Source of the DNA: Streptomyces exfoliatus
Lineage (GTDB): Bacteria > Actinomycetota > Actinomycetes > Streptomycetales > Streptomycetaceae
Assembly (NCBI RefSeq): GCF_000725545.1
Contig: NZ_JNZP01000013.1
Span: forward strand, 62,001-126,000
Direction: 5' to 3'
DNA length: 64,000 nucleotides
The position numbers and the translations under genes were made by a program. Of the stretch, positions 34,868-44,179 are shown in pieces. Under the pieces are notes generated by a model. The model worked only from the letters and a program-made list of their open reading frames with translations. It had not been told where the DNA came from and did not search any database. Position 1 is the stretch's first letter, and every line of letters starts with the position of its first letter.

Positions 34868-35635
34868 GTGAACTACCAGAACACCCCCGGCGCCCCCGGC
34901 GCCCCCGTCCGCTCCGGCATCCCGGAGCACGGCCGCGTGCCCAAGTACTACGCCGTCAAGGCCAAACTGACCGTGATGGTCGACGAGTTGGGTGAGGGTG
35001 GGCTGCTGCCCACCGAGCGTGACCTCGCCGTCCGGTACGAGGTGTCCCGCGAGACCGTCCGGCAGGCACTGCGCGAACTCCTCCTGGAGGGGCGGCTGCG
35101 CCGCCAGGGCCGGGGCACGGTCGTCGCGGGCCCGAAGCTCGAACAGCCCCTGTCGCTCGCGAGCTACACGGAGGGCGTGCGCCGCCAGGGCCGCCGCCCC
35201 GGCCGCAGCCTGATCTCGCTCGACCGGTTCCCCTGTCCGGAGGCGCTCGCGCCGGAGGTCGGTGCCCGACACGGCGAGCCGGTCTGGCACATGGAGCGGG
35301 TGCTGCTCGCCGACGACGAGCGGGTCGGTCTGGAGAGCACGTACGTCTCCGAGGCCCGGGCCCCGCGCCTGGACGTCGAGTTCGATCCGGACTCCTCCTT
35401 CTACGCCTACCTCCACGACCGGCTCGGCATCTCGTTCGGCACGGCCGACGAGCGCATCGAGACGGTGCTCGCGACCCCGCGCGAGGCCCTGCTCATCGGC
35501 ACCCCGCCCGCCCTCCCGATGCTGCTGCTCCACCGGGTCTCCCGGGACACCGCGGGGCACCCCCTGGAGCGGGTCCGCACGCTCTACCGGGGCGACCGCT
35601 TCAGCTTCACGGCCCATCTGGGGGAGCAGAACTGA
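34868..35635 (+). CDS. GntR-family (HutC/UTRA) transcriptional regulator
   Basis: A 255-residue regulator. The winged helix is residues about 22-85 (PTERDLAVRYEVSRETVRQALRELLLEGRL) and the UTRA ligand domain follows (about 100-250; EPVWHMERVLLADDE, RVRTLYRGDRFSF). It lies just before the phosphonate genes, so it probably senses a phosphonate or its aldehyde, like PhnF-type regulators. The GTG start is preferred because upstream in-frame sequence is shadow of the neighbouring gene. Confidence 0.9.
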   Translation: MNYQNTPGAPGAPVRSGIPEHGRVPKYYAVKAKLTVMVDELGEGGLLPTERDLAVRYEVSRETVRQALRELLLEGRLRRQGRGTVVAGPKLEQPLSLASYTEGVRRQGRRPGRSLISLDRFPCPEALAPEVGARHGEPVWHMERVLLADDERVGLESTYVSEARAPRLDVEFDPDSSFYAYLHDRLGISFGTADERIETVLATPREALLIGTPPALPMLLLHRVSRDTAGHPLERVRTLYRGDRFSFTAHLGEQN

Positions 35636-35673
35636 CAGAGAGCCGGCCGACCCCACCCCTGTAACATCACAAG

Positions 35674-35694
35674 AAGATAACGGGTCTGGTCCAA
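35674..35694 (+). promoter_or_regulatory. operator-like motif before the phosphonate operon (copy 1)
   Basis: AAGATAACGGGT followed by CTGGTCCAA lies 75 bases before the FAD oxidoreductase start. The same 12-mer and a near-identical tail recur at 41508-41528 before the phosphodiesterase gene. A GTTCACC element (PHO-box-like half site) follows at about 35707. Confidence 0.65.
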
Positions 35695-35768
35695 GCTTGT
35701 CGGTCCGTTCACCGTCCCGTCGCCCACCGGCCCCGCCCGGGCCACCCGCCGCCGCGACCGTCGTCGGC

Positions 35769-36890
35769 ATGAAGGTGATCGTCGTAGGAGCCGGCGTGGT
35801 GGGAACCATGCACGCCTGGCACGCAGTGGAACGCGGCCACGAGGTCGTACACATCGAGCGCGAGGCCGAGGCGCGCGGAGCCTCCCTCCGTAACTTCGGC
35901 CAGATCTGGGTCAGCGGACGGGCGGGCGGGGAGGAACTCGACACCGCCCTGCGCGCCCGCGAACTCTGGGAGGGCATCGGGGCCCGCGTCCCGGGCCTCG
36001 GCTTCCGGGCCATCGGCTCCCTCACCCCCGTCCGGAACGCCCACGAGCTGGCCGTCGCCGAGGCCGCCGTGGCCCGGCCCGACGCCGCCGCCCGCGGCTA
36101 CAAGCTGCTCACGGCCGACGAGGCCCGCGCGGTCAACCCGGCCCTGCGCGGCGCGTTCGAGGCCGCGCTCTGGTGCGAGCGGGACGCGGCCGTCGAGCCG
36201 CGCCTCGCGCAGCTCGCCCTCCGCGAGGCCCTCCTCGCCACCGGCAGGTACACGTTCCTGCCGAACCGCGAGGTCCGCGACGTGGTCGGCGAGAACGCGG
36301 TCCGTGACGACCAGGGCGAGGTCCACACCGGCGACGCCGTCGTCCTGTGCACCGGCGCCTGGCTCTCCGGCCTCGTCCGCGAGGTCGCCGGCGAGATACC
36401 CGTCCGCCGGGTCCGGCTCCAGATGATGCAGACCGAACCCCTCGGCGAGCCGCTCACCACCTCCGTCGCCGACGCCGACTCCTTCCGCTATTACCCGGCC
36501 TACGCCTCCGAGGCCCTCGACGCGCTCCAGGCCGCGCAGCCGCAGGACCCCACCGCCGCCGCCCACAAGATGCAGCTGCTCATGGTGCAGCGCCTCGACG
36601 GCGGACTGACCATAGGCGACACCCACGAGTACGAGCACCCCTTCGCCTTCGACACCCTCGAAGACCCCTACGAGCACCTCACCCGCGTCGTCGAGTCCTT
36701 CCTCGGCCGGCCGCTGCCGAAGATCAGGCGGCGCTGGGCCGGGGTGTACGCGCAGTGCGTCGACACCAGCCGGGTCGTGCACCGCCAGCGGGTCCGTGAC
36801 GGCGTGTGGCTGGTGACGGGACCCGGCGGCCGGGGCATGACCTGCTCGCCCGCCATCGCCGAGACGACCGCGAACGAACTGGGCTGGTGA
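35769..36890 (+). CDS. FAD-dependent oxidoreductase of the phosphonate-associated TIGR03364 type
   Basis: A 373-residue DAO-fold amine oxidase. The FAD dinucleotide motif is VVGAGVVGTMHAWHA at residues 4-18 with a VVHIERE acidic end. The C-terminal part contains VTGPGGRGMT. This family occurs beside phosphonatase-like hydrolases that lack the transaminase PhnW. It is thought to turn an (N-alkyl or hydroxy) aminoethylphosphonate into the aldehyde by oxidative deamination. The next gene overlaps its stop (GTGA) or starts six bases later. Confidence 0.85.
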   Translation: MKVIVVGAGVVGTMHAWHAVERGHEVVHIEREAEARGASLRNFGQIWVSGRAGGEELDTALRARELWEGIGARVPGLGFRAIGSLTPVRNAHELAVAEAAVARPDAAARGYKLLTADEARAVNPALRGAFEAALWCERDAAVEPRLAQLALREALLATGRYTFLPNREVRDVVGENAVRDDQGEVHTGDAVVLCTGAWLSGLVREVAGEIPVRRVRLQMMQTEPLGEPLTTSVADADSFRYYPAYASEALDALQAAQPQDPTAAAHKMQLLMVQRLDGGLTIGDTHEYEHPFAFDTLEDPYEHLTRVVESFLGRPLPKIRRRWAGVYAQCVDTSRVVHRQRVRDGVWLVTGPGGRGMTCSPAIAETTANELGW

Positions 36891-36895
36891 ACCCC

Positions 36896-37606
36896 ATGAC
36901 CTCAACGAACAATCACACGGCCAAGCACACGGCCAAGCACGACCTCGTCGTCCTCGACATGGCCGGCACCACCGTCGCCGACGACGGCCTCGTCGAACAG
37001 GCCTTCGCCGTCGCCGCCGAGCGCCTCGGCGAAGACCCCGCCACGATGATCGACCACGTCCGCGCCACCATGGGCGAGTCCAAGATCTCCGTCTTCCGCC
37101 ACCTCCTCGGCGGCGACGAGGACCGGGCCCGGCAGGCCAACCTCGCCTTCGAGGAGGCGTACGGCGAACTCGTCGCCGACGGCCGCATCGCCCCGATCCC
37201 GGGCGCCGCCGAGACCATCGCCACGCTCAAGGAGCAGGGCAGGACCGTCGTCCTCACCACCGGCTTCGCCCGGGTCACCCAGGACGCCATCCTCGACGCC
37301 CTCGGCTGGCGCGACCTCGTCGGCCTCACCCTCTGCCCGGCCGACGCCGGCGGCCGCGGCCGCCCGTACCCGGACATGGTCCTCGCCGCCTTCCTCCGTA
37401 CCGGCGCCGTCGACGACGTCCGCCGGATCGTCGTCGCGGGCGACACCTCGTACGACATGCTCAGCGGCGTCCGCGCCGGCGCCGGGATCGTGACGGGCGT
37501 CCTGACCGGCGCCCACGGCGAGGCCGCGCTCTCCGAGCACGGAGCCGACCGCGTCCTGCCCTCCATCGCCGGACTCCCCGCGCTGCTCCGGGAGTTCGAG
37601 GCATGA
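36896..37606 (+). CDS. phosphonatase-like HAD hydrolase (PhnX-like)
   Basis: A 236-residue HAD enzyme. Motif I is LDMAGTT (Asp21), with the DxAGT form unique to phosphonoacetaldehyde hydrolases. The cap domain has MGESK, whose Lys63 matches the Schiff-base lysine of PhnX. AGDTSYDMLSG is the C-terminal metal motif, preceded by Arg rather than the usual Lys. All bicatalytic residues therefore seem present. It should cleave the C-P bond of phosphonoacetaldehyde or a close analogue. The TGA of its end overlaps the ATG of the ABC ATPase gene. Confidence 0.88.
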   Translation: MTSTNNHTAKHTAKHDLVVLDMAGTTVADDGLVEQAFAVAAERLGEDPATMIDHVRATMGESKISVFRHLLGGDEDRARQANLAFEEAYGELVADGRIAPIPGAAETIATLKEQGRTVVLTTGFARVTQDAILDALGWRDLVGLTLCPADAGGRGRPYPDMVLAAFLRTGAVDDVRRIVVAGDTSYDMLSGVRAGAGIVTGVLTGAHGEAALSEHGADRVLPSIAGLPALLREFEA

Positions 37607-38658
37607 CCAGCGGCATCCGCTTCGACGCCGTGTCCGTCGCGTACGGCGGCACCACCGTCCTCGACCGGCTCGACCTGACCGTCGAGCCCGGCGAGGTCAT
37701 GGCCCTCCTCGGGCCCTCGGGCTCCGGCAAGACCACCGCGCTGCGGGCCGTCGCCGGATTCGTACGGCCGGTCTCCGGGCGGGTGCTCATCGGAGACCGC
37801 GACGTCACCGCCCTCCCGCCGTACCGGCGGGGGATCGGGATGGTCGTCCAGCAGTACGCCCTCTTCCCGCACCTGCGGGTCGAGGCGAACGTCGCCTTCG
37901 GCCTGAAGGCCCGGAAGGCGCCGAAGGACGAGATCCCCGGCCGGGTCGCCGAGGCCCTGGAGATGACCGGCATGGCGGCCTACGCCCACCGGTACCCCCG
38001 CGAACTCTCCGGCGGCCAGCAGCAGCGCGTCGCCATCGCGCGGGCGCTCGCCATCCGGCCCAAGGTCCTCCTCCTCGACGAACCGCTCTCCGCGCTCGAC
38101 GCCCAGCTGCGCTCCGGCATGCTCGCCGAACTGGCCCGCCTGCACCGCGAGTTGCCGGACGTGTCGATCCTGTACGTCACCCACGACCAGGTCGAGGCGC
38201 TGACCCTCGCCGACCGGATCGCCGTCATGGACAAGGCCCGGCTCCAGGACTGCGGCACCCCGCGGGACCTCTACCGCAGGCCGCGTACGGAGTTCACGGC
38301 GTCGTTCGTCGGCAACGCGAACCTGCTGCCGGTGACGGTGACCGCCGACGGGGTCACCTTCGACGGCACCGACCTGAAGGTCGCCCCCGGCGACGCGGCC
38401 CCCGGCGCGGGCGCCACCCTCTGCGTCCGCCCGCACCTCGTCGGCCTCGGCGAGGGCCCGAACGCGCTCAGGGGCCGCATCACCGAGGTCCAGTGGCGCG
38501 GCTCCACCCACCGGCTGTACGTCGAGACCGGCGGCCACCGGGTGAAGGCGGACGTGCGGGAACTGCGGGAGACGCCGCTGCTCGGGTCCGAGGTGACACT
38601 GCACTTCGCGCCGGAGGACGCGGTGCTGCTGGCCGCAGGGGTGAACGATGGCCACTAG
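37603..38658 (+). CDS. ABC importer ATP-binding protein (2-aminoethylphosphonate type)
   Basis: A 351-residue ATPase of the spermidine/iron/2-AEP importer class. Walker A is GPSGSGKTT, the signature is LSGGQQQR, Walker B is VLLLDEPLSALD and the switch is THDQ. A C-terminal TOBE domain follows (about 270-350). It is coupled by ATGA to the hydrolase and overlaps the permease gene that follows, making it part of one operon. PhnT is the equivalent in Salmonella. Confidence 0.92.
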   Translation: MTSGIRFDAVSVAYGGTTVLDRLDLTVEPGEVMALLGPSGSGKTTALRAVAGFVRPVSGRVLIGDRDVTALPPYRRGIGMVVQQYALFPHLRVEANVAFGLKARKAPKDEIPGRVAEALEMTGMAAYAHRYPRELSGGQQQRVAIARALAIRPKVLLLDEPLSALDAQLRSGMLAELARLHRELPDVSILYVTHDQVEALTLADRIAVMDKARLQDCGTPRDLYRRPRTEFTASFVGNANLLPVTVTADGVTFDGTDLKVAPGDAAPGAGATLCVRPHLVGLGEGPNALRGRITEVQWRGSTHRLYVETGGHRVKADVRELRETPLLGSEVTLHFAPEDAVLLAAGVNDGH

Positions 38659-39547
38659 GGCTCCAGGTCTCGTCGAGCAGCACCCCGCAACGGGCGTTGT
38701 GCCCACGGGCTCCGCCCCCGCGGAACGCCTGCCCACGACAGGACCGCGCACGATCCCCACCTGGGTCTGGGCCCTGCCGCCCGTCGCCGTCCTCGCCGTC
38801 GTCTTCCTCTACCCGCTCGCGCTCGTCGTCCAGGAGTCCCTGGCCCCCGGCGCCTACGCCGACGTCCTCGCCTCCGCGTCCTTCCGCGAGGCCCTCGTCA
38901 CCACCGTGTGGCTCGCCGTCGCCTCCACCGCCGGCTGTCTGGTCCTCGGCTTCGTGCTCGCGGTCGTGATCGCGTTCGTACCGTTCCCCGGCGGGAAGGC
39001 GGTGTCGAAGTTCATCGACGTCTTCCTCTCCTTCCCGTCCTTCCTGATCACGCTCGCCCTGCTCTTCCTCTACGGCACGGTCGGCATGGCCAACGGCCTG
39101 TGGACGGACGTCACCGGTGACACGACCGGCCCCTTCCAGTTCCTGACCACGCCCTGGGGCGTCCTCCTCGCCGAGATCACGTACTTCACCCCGTTCGTGA
39201 TGCGGCCCCTCCTCGCCGCCTTCTCCCAGATGGAGACGGCCCAGCTGGAGGTCGCCTCCTCGCTCGGCGCCCGGCCGCTGCGGATCGTCCGGCAGGTGAT
39301 CCTGCCCGAGGCGCTGCCCGCGCTCGCCGCGGGCGGCAGCCTCGTCCTCGTCATGTGCCTCAACGAGTTCGGGATCGTCCTCTTCACCGGCGCCAAGGGC
39401 GTCACGACCCTCCCGATGCTCGTCTACGGCAAGGCGATCCTCGAATCCGACTACGCCGCCGCCTGTGTCGTCGCCGTCGTCAACGTCGCCCTCTCCGTGG
39501 GCCTCTACGTCCTCTACCGGGGGGTGAGCCGCCGTGCTGGTGCATAG
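38648..39547 (+). CDS. ABC importer permease 1 (2-aminoethylphosphonate type)
   Basis: A 299-residue permease with six membrane helices. The ATPase-contact loop is ASSLGARPLRIVRQVILPEALP. The start overlaps the ATPase gene by 11 bases and the end overlaps the next permease by 14, so the operon is tightly packed. Resembles PhnU. Confidence 0.88.
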   Translation: MATRAPGLVEQHPATGVVPTGSAPAERLPTTGPRTIPTWVWALPPVAVLAVVFLYPLALVVQESLAPGAYADVLASASFREALVTTVWLAVASTAGCLVLGFVLAVVIAFVPFPGGKAVSKFIDVFLSFPSFLITLALLFLYGTVGMANGLWTDVTGDTTGPFQFLTTPWGVLLAEITYFTPFVMRPLLAAFSQMETAQLEVASSLGARPLRIVRQVILPEALPALAAGGSLVLVMCLNEFGIVLFTGAKGVTTLPMLVYGKAILESDYAAACVVAVVNVALSVGLYVLYRGVSRRAGA

Positions 39548-40349
39548 CCGAACGGGCAGATGGACGGCGTGGGCCGGGTTCGCCGTCCTCTTCGTCCCGC
39601 TCTTCGCCCTCCCGCTCCTCGTCATCGTCGCCGCCTCGTTCTCCACGAACTGGTCCGGCGCCTTCCCCTCGGGACCGACGACCGCGCACTACGCGGCGGC
39701 CGTGCGCGGAGAGTCCCTCCAGGCCCTCACCACCAGCCTGGTCACCGCCGTCACCGCGAGCCTGATCGCGCTGACCGCCGGCACCTGGGCGGCGCTCGCC
39801 GGAGCCGCGCTCGGCGCCGGCGGCCCGTGGGGCAGAAGGGCCAAGAGGTTCCTCGACGCCCTGTTCATGCTGCCGGTCGCCGTGCCGTCCGTGGTCGTCG
39901 GCCTCGCCGTCCTCGTCGCGTACTCACAGCCGCCGGTGCTCCTCAACGGCACCCGCTGGATCGTGATCCTCGCCCACACCGTCCTGGTCACGGCCTTCGC
40001 CCACCAGTCGGTGTCGGCGGCCGTCGTGCGGCTCGACCCGATGTACGAGCAGGCGGCGGCCAGCCTCGGCGCCCGCCCCTCGTACGTCCTGCTCCGGGTG
40101 AAACTGCCGCTCCTGCTGCCGTCCCTGAACGCCGCCGCCGGGCTCTGCTTCGCCCTGTCCATGGGCGAGCTGAGCGCCACGATGATGCTCTACCCGCCGG
40201 ACTGGACGCCGCTCCCGGTGCTCATCTTCACCCGCACCGACCGGGGTGCCCTCTTCACCGGCTCGGCGCTCGCCGTGGTCCTCATGGCGGCGACCCTCCT
40301 CGCCCTGCTCGCCGTCTCCCGCATCCGTACCAAGGCCTCGTACCGCTAG
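39534..40349 (+). CDS. ABC importer permease 2 (2-aminoethylphosphonate type)
   Basis: A 271-residue permease with six helices and the coupling loop AASLGARPSYVLLRVKLPLL. It begins with a GTG inside the previous gene. It pairs with permease 1 to form the membrane channel; PhnV equivalent. Confidence 0.88.
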   Translation: MLVHSRTGRWTAWAGFAVLFVPLFALPLLVIVAASFSTNWSGAFPSGPTTAHYAAAVRGESLQALTTSLVTAVTASLIALTAGTWAALAGAALGAGGPWGRRAKRFLDALFMLPVAVPSVVVGLAVLVAYSQPPVLLNGTRWIVILAHTVLVTAFAHQSVSAAVVRLDPMYEQAAASLGARPSYVLLRVKLPLLLPSLNAAAGLCFALSMGELSATMMLYPPDWTPLPVLIFTRTDRGALFTGSALAVVLMAATLLALLAVSRIRTKASYR

Positions 40350-40396
40350 AGCCCCTGCTTCCCTCCCGCTTCCTTCCGCTAGGAGAAAACGACGTT

Positions 40397-41455
40397 ATGC
40401 GCACGTACGCCAAGCCGATCGCCGCCCTCGCCGGCTCCCTCGTCCTCGCCGGGAGCCTCACCGCCTGCGGCGGTTCCCCCGCCGCCTCCGACGAGAAGAT
40501 CGTCACCGTCTACAGCGCCGACGGCCTCAAGGGCGAGGCGGGCGACGGCTGGTACGACAAGGTCTTCGCCGACTTCGAGAAGAAGACCGGCATCAAGGTC
40601 AAGTACGTCGAGGGCGGCTCCGGGGAGATGGTGCAGCGCGCCCTCCGCGAGAAGAGCAACACCCAGGCCGACGTGATCGTGACCCTGCCGCCCTTCATCC
40701 AGCAGGCCGACTCCAAGGGCCTGCTCCAGTCGTACGAGCCCCAGGGCGCCGACCAGGTCGACGGCGGCGACAAGTCCGGCGACGGCAAGTGGACCTCGGT
40801 CGTCAACAACTACTTCGGCTTCATCCACAACAAGAAGGAGCTGCCCGCCGCCCCGAAGACCTGGGAGGAGCTGCTCGACGCGAAGTTCGAGAACAAGCTC
40901 CAGTACTCCACCCCCGGCGTCGCGGGCGACGGCACCGCCGTCCTCATCAAGGCGATGCACGACTTCGGCGGGAAGGAGCCGGCCATGGAGTACCTGAAGA
41001 AGCTCCAGGCCAACAACGTCGGCCCGTCCTCCTCCACCTCCAAGCTCGCCCCCAAGGTGGACAAGGGAGAACTCCTCGTCGCCAACGGCGACGTGCAGAT
41101 GAACTTCGCCCAGTCCAAGTCCATGCCGAACCTCGGCATCTGGTTCCCGGCCAAGGACGGCGGAAAGCCCACCACCTTCGCCCTGCCGTACGCGGCCGGC
41201 CTGGTGAACGGGGCCCCGCACACCGAGAACGGCAAGAAGCTCCTCGACTTCATGCTGAGCGAGGGCGCGCAGCGCGAGGTCAGCGCGATCGGCGGCGGCT
41301 TCCCGGCCCGCAAGGACGTCAACGCCACCGACGCCAACGCCATCCAACTCGCCAAGCTGATGGTGGACGTCGAGGTCTTCGAGCCGGACTGGTCCGACAT
41401 CGACGAGAACCTCAAGGCGTACGTGGACGCCTGGAAGTCCGCGACCGGAAGCTGA
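40397..41455 (+). CDS. phosphonate ABC importer substrate-binding lipoprotein
   Basis: A 352-residue exported lipoprotein. The signal peptide ends at the lipobox SLTAC (Cys21). The mature part is an iron/2-AEP type periplasmic-binding protein (VTVYSADGLKGE, DVIVTLPPFIQQ, LPYAAGLVNG). It starts 48 bases after the permease with an AGGAG site. Binding of 2-aminoethylphosphonate is inferred from the operon; PhnS equivalent. Confidence 0.9.
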   Translation: MRTYAKPIAALAGSLVLAGSLTACGGSPAASDEKIVTVYSADGLKGEAGDGWYDKVFADFEKKTGIKVKYVEGGSGEMVQRALREKSNTQADVIVTLPPFIQQADSKGLLQSYEPQGADQVDGGDKSGDGKWTSVVNNYFGFIHNKKELPAAPKTWEELLDAKFENKLQYSTPGVAGDGTAVLIKAMHDFGGKEPAMEYLKKLQANNVGPSSSTSKLAPKVDKGELLVANGDVQMNFAQSKSMPNLGIWFPAKDGGKPTTFALPYAAGLVNGAPHTENGKKLLDFMLSEGAQREVSAIGGGFPARKDVNATDANAIQLAKLMVDVEVFEPDWSDIDENLKAYVDAWKSATGS

Positions 41456-41507
41456 TCGGCACCAAGAGTTCACCGCACGACCCTGGAACACCTCCGTACA
41501 TCGCGGA

Positions 41508-41528
41508 AAGATAACGGGTACGGACCAA
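41508..41528 (+). promoter_or_regulatory. operator-like motif before the phosphodiesterase gene (copy 2)
   Basis: AAGATAACGGGT followed by ACGGACCAA matches the motif at 35674-35694 at 18 of 21 positions. It sits 77 bases before the next start and next to a 13-bp hairpin. Confidence 0.65.
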
Positions 41529-41554
41529 CGCCCCTGAGGAATCAGGGGCGTTGG
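41525..41554 (+). terminator. hairpin after the phosphonate operon
   Basis: CCAACGCCCCTGA, a GGAA loop and the exact complement form a 13-bp stem 69 bases beyond the binding-protein stop. It overlaps the repeated motif, so it may be a terminator or an attenuator for the downstream gene. Confidence 0.65.
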
Positions 41555-41605
41555 CACGCCCGCACCCCCTTCCCCCTTCCACGGACTTCCACGGAGGACT
41601 CCGAC

Positions 41606-43141
41606 ATGCCGATCACCGGCATCTCCCGCCGCACCGTGCTCGCCGCCGCGGGCGCCACCGCGGCCGTCGCCGCCACCGGCCTCGCCGCCGCCCCCGCCGC
41701 CCGGGCGGCCTCGCCCACGCTCCCCAACGGCACCAGCAAGGACAAGGTGCTCGTCGTCGGCATGGACGGTCTGCGGTACGACCGGATCGACGCCGCCAAG
41801 GCCCCGCACCTCAAGTCCCTGATCGCGAACGGCACCTACGGCCGCTCCCTGCTCTACGCCAACCCGATGGCCGCGACCTCCTCCGGCCCCGGCTGGTCCA
41901 CGATCTCCACCGGCGTCTGGCCCGACAAGCACGGCGTCAAGGACAACAGCTTCACCGGCAAGAACTACGGCCAGTACCCCGGGTTCCTCGCCCGGCTGCA
42001 CCAGATCCGCCCCGAGCTCTCCCTCTTCGCCGCCGTCGACTGGCCCGAGCTCGACACCCACGGCACGGTCACCGCGGGCGCCGACGCCAAGATCGTCTAC
42101 AACAACGACTACGCCGTGAACGACCTCGTGATCACCGACATCACCGAGGACATCCTGCGCAACCAGAACCCCGACGTCCTCTTCGTCTACTTCGGCGAGA
42201 CCGACGCGGCCGGTCACAGCTACGGCGCCGCGAGCCAGCGGTACCTCGACGCCATCGACGTCCAGGACGCCTACCTCGGCCGGCTGCTCGCCGCGATCAA
42301 GGCCCGCCCCGGGTACGCCACCGAGCGCTGGACGGTCATCGTCACCACCGACCACGGCCACACCGACGGCGGCGGCCACGGCGGCTCCGCCATCGAGGAG
42401 CGCCGCACCTTCGTCCTCGCCCAGGGCCCCGGCATCGCCGCCGGGCTGCGGCCCATCGACACCCGCCTCGTCGACGTCGCCGCCACCGTCTACCACCAGC
42501 TCGGCATCACCCCCGACCCGTCCTGGGGCCTCGACGGCAAGCCGATCCAGGAGCGCTCCGCCGACCCCTTCGACGCGCTCCACGGGTCCCTCTCCGGCCG
42601 CGTGGACGAGACCGGCATCCCCGTCGGGGTCCTCGGCTTCACCCACACCGCGCCCAGCGGCTGGTCCGTCATCAACAGCGCCATGGGCACCGGCGGCATG
42701 ACCGAGTGGCGCGGCTGGTCCTTCGCCACCGACGAGTTCTGGTCCCGCACCCAGCGCGACCAGTCCCGCGAGCTCAACGTCCGCGCCCGGGGCGTCTTCG
42801 CCGTCGCCGACTCCGACGAGTGGGCCGACAAGACGTTCTCCGGTACGTACGACTCGACCCTCGTGACCCCCGCGTACAGCGTCTCCGGCGCGTCCAGGGT
42901 CACCCTCGACTTCACGACCTTCTACCGCCAGGAGGGCGCCCAGTCCGCCCAGGTCCTGGTGAGCTTCAACGGCGGCACGCCGACTCCGGTCAAGAGCTAC
43001 ACGGCCGACGTGATCTCCAAGCCGCAGTCCCTCACGGTCGCGGTCCCCGCCGGCGCCACCAGCGCGAGCTTCCGCTTCCGCTACACCGGCGCCAACAACT
43101 GGTACTGGACGATCGACGGGGTGAAGGTCACCGCATCCTGA
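41606..43141 (+). CDS. Tat-exported alkaline-phosphatase-superfamily phosphodiesterase
   Basis: A 511-residue secreted enzyme. The twin-arginine signal is SRRTVLAAAG and cleavage is probably after APAARA. The catalytic domain is that of nucleotide pyrophosphatases/phosphodiesterases: MDGLRYDRID metal site, nucleophile Thr in SSGPGWSTISTG, FGETDAAGH and TTDHGH. About 150 residues follow as a beta-rich C-terminal domain. It may release phosphate or phosphonate esters outside the cell for the importer upstream; the substrate is not known. Confidence 0.88.
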   Translation: MPITGISRRTVLAAAGATAAVAATGLAAAPAARAASPTLPNGTSKDKVLVVGMDGLRYDRIDAAKAPHLKSLIANGTYGRSLLYANPMAATSSGPGWSTISTGVWPDKHGVKDNSFTGKNYGQYPGFLARLHQIRPELSLFAAVDWPELDTHGTVTAGADAKIVYNNDYAVNDLVITDITEDILRNQNPDVLFVYFGETDAAGHSYGAASQRYLDAIDVQDAYLGRLLAAIKARPGYATERWTVIVTTDHGHTDGGGHGGSAIEERRTFVLAQGPGIAAGLRPIDTRLVDVAATVYHQLGITPDPSWGLDGKPIQERSADPFDALHGSLSGRVDETGIPVGVLGFTHTAPSGWSVINSAMGTGGMTEWRGWSFATDEFWSRTQRDQSRELNVRARGVFAVADSDEWADKTFSGTYDSTLVTPAYSVSGASRVTLDFTTFYRQEGAQSAQVLVSFNGGTPTPVKSYTADVISKPQSLTVAVPAGATSASFRFRYTGANNWYWTIDGVKVTAS

Positions 43142-43326
43142 TCACCAGGGTCAAGATCAGGACATCCTGACCCAGGACCTCCTCCGCCTTGCAGCTGCAC
43201 GCACCGGAGCCCGCTCCCTGACCCAGTCTGCGCGGGCGGGCAGGCCCTAGGCTTGGGGGCGTCGCCACAGCGCTGTCGCGGCGCCCCCAGTACACCGCAC
43301 GTCAGTACGGCAGGAGTCCCGCACCC

Positions 43327-44106
43327 ATGGCAGAGCGCAAGCCGATCGAATCCTGGCTGACCGACATGGACGGCGTCCTCATCCACGAGGGCGTGCCGAT
43401 CCCCGGCGCCGACGCGTTCATCAAGAAGCTGCGGGAGACCGGGAAGCCCTTCCTGGTCCTCACCAACAACTCGATGTACACGGCCCGCGACCTGCACGCC
43501 CGCCTCGCGCGGATGGGCCTCGAAGTCCCCGTCGAGAACATCTGGACCTCGGCCCTCGCGACCGCCAAGTTCCTCGACGACCAGCGCCCCGGCGGCACCG
43601 CGTACGTCATCGGCGAGGCCGGTCTCACCACCGCGCTGCACGACATCGGCTACGTCCTCACCGACCACGCCCCCGACTACGTGGTGCTCGGCGAGACCCG
43701 TACGTACTCCTTCGAGGCGATGACGAAGGCCGTCCGCCTCATCAACGCCGGCGCCCGCTTCATCTGCACCAACCCCGACGAGACCGGCCCCTCCCTGGAG
43801 GGCCCCCTGCCGGCCACCGGCTCGGTCGCCGCGCTCATCACGAAGGCCACCGGCAAGGAGCCGTACTTCGCCGGCAAGCCGAACCCCCTCATGATGCGCA
43901 CCGGTCTCAACGCGATCGGTGCCCACTCCGAGACCAGCGCCATGATCGGCGACCGGATGGACACCGACATCCTGGCCGGTCTGGAGGCCGGGATGCAGAC
44001 GTTCCTGGTGCTCACGGGCCTGACGACGCAGGCGGAGATCGACCGCTTCCCGTTCCGCCCGTCCAAGATCGTCGACTCGATCGCGGACATCGTCGACCGC
44101 GTGTAG
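43327..44106 (+). CDS. HAD-IIA hydrolase (NagD-like phosphatase)
   Basis: A 259-residue HAD phosphatase. Motif I is [11 protein letters not shown] (DxD), motif II is VLTNNS, motif III Lys in AGKPNPLM and motif IV is [12 protein letters not shown]. NagD-like enzymes dephosphorylate nucleotides or sugar phosphates. It is an isolated gene; its location near amino-sugar genes is not close enough to argue function. Confidence 0.92.
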   Translation: MAERKPIESWLTDMDGVLIHEGVPIPGADAFIKKLRETGKPFLVLTNNSMYTARDLHARLARMGLEVPVENIWTSALATAKFLDDQRPGGTAYVIGEAGLTTALHDIGYVLTDHAPDYVVLGETRTYSFEAMTKAVRLINAGARFICTNPDETGPSLEGPLPATGSVAALITKATGKEPYFAGKPNPLMMRTGLNAIGAHSETSAMIGDRMDTDILAGLEAGMQTFLVLTGLTTQAEIDRFPFRPSKIVDSIADIVDRV

Positions 44107-44179
44107 CGGCCCTCGGTCGAGCCCCTGCGGATGCGATCAGTACGGATCCGGGTGACCCTGCCAGTACCAGGAGGTCACG

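Noticed and set aside
35700..35730. PHO box (GTTCACC) in the phosphonate promoter
   Set aside because: One good half-site only; the 11-base direct repeat expected of PhoP sites is too degenerate to claim.
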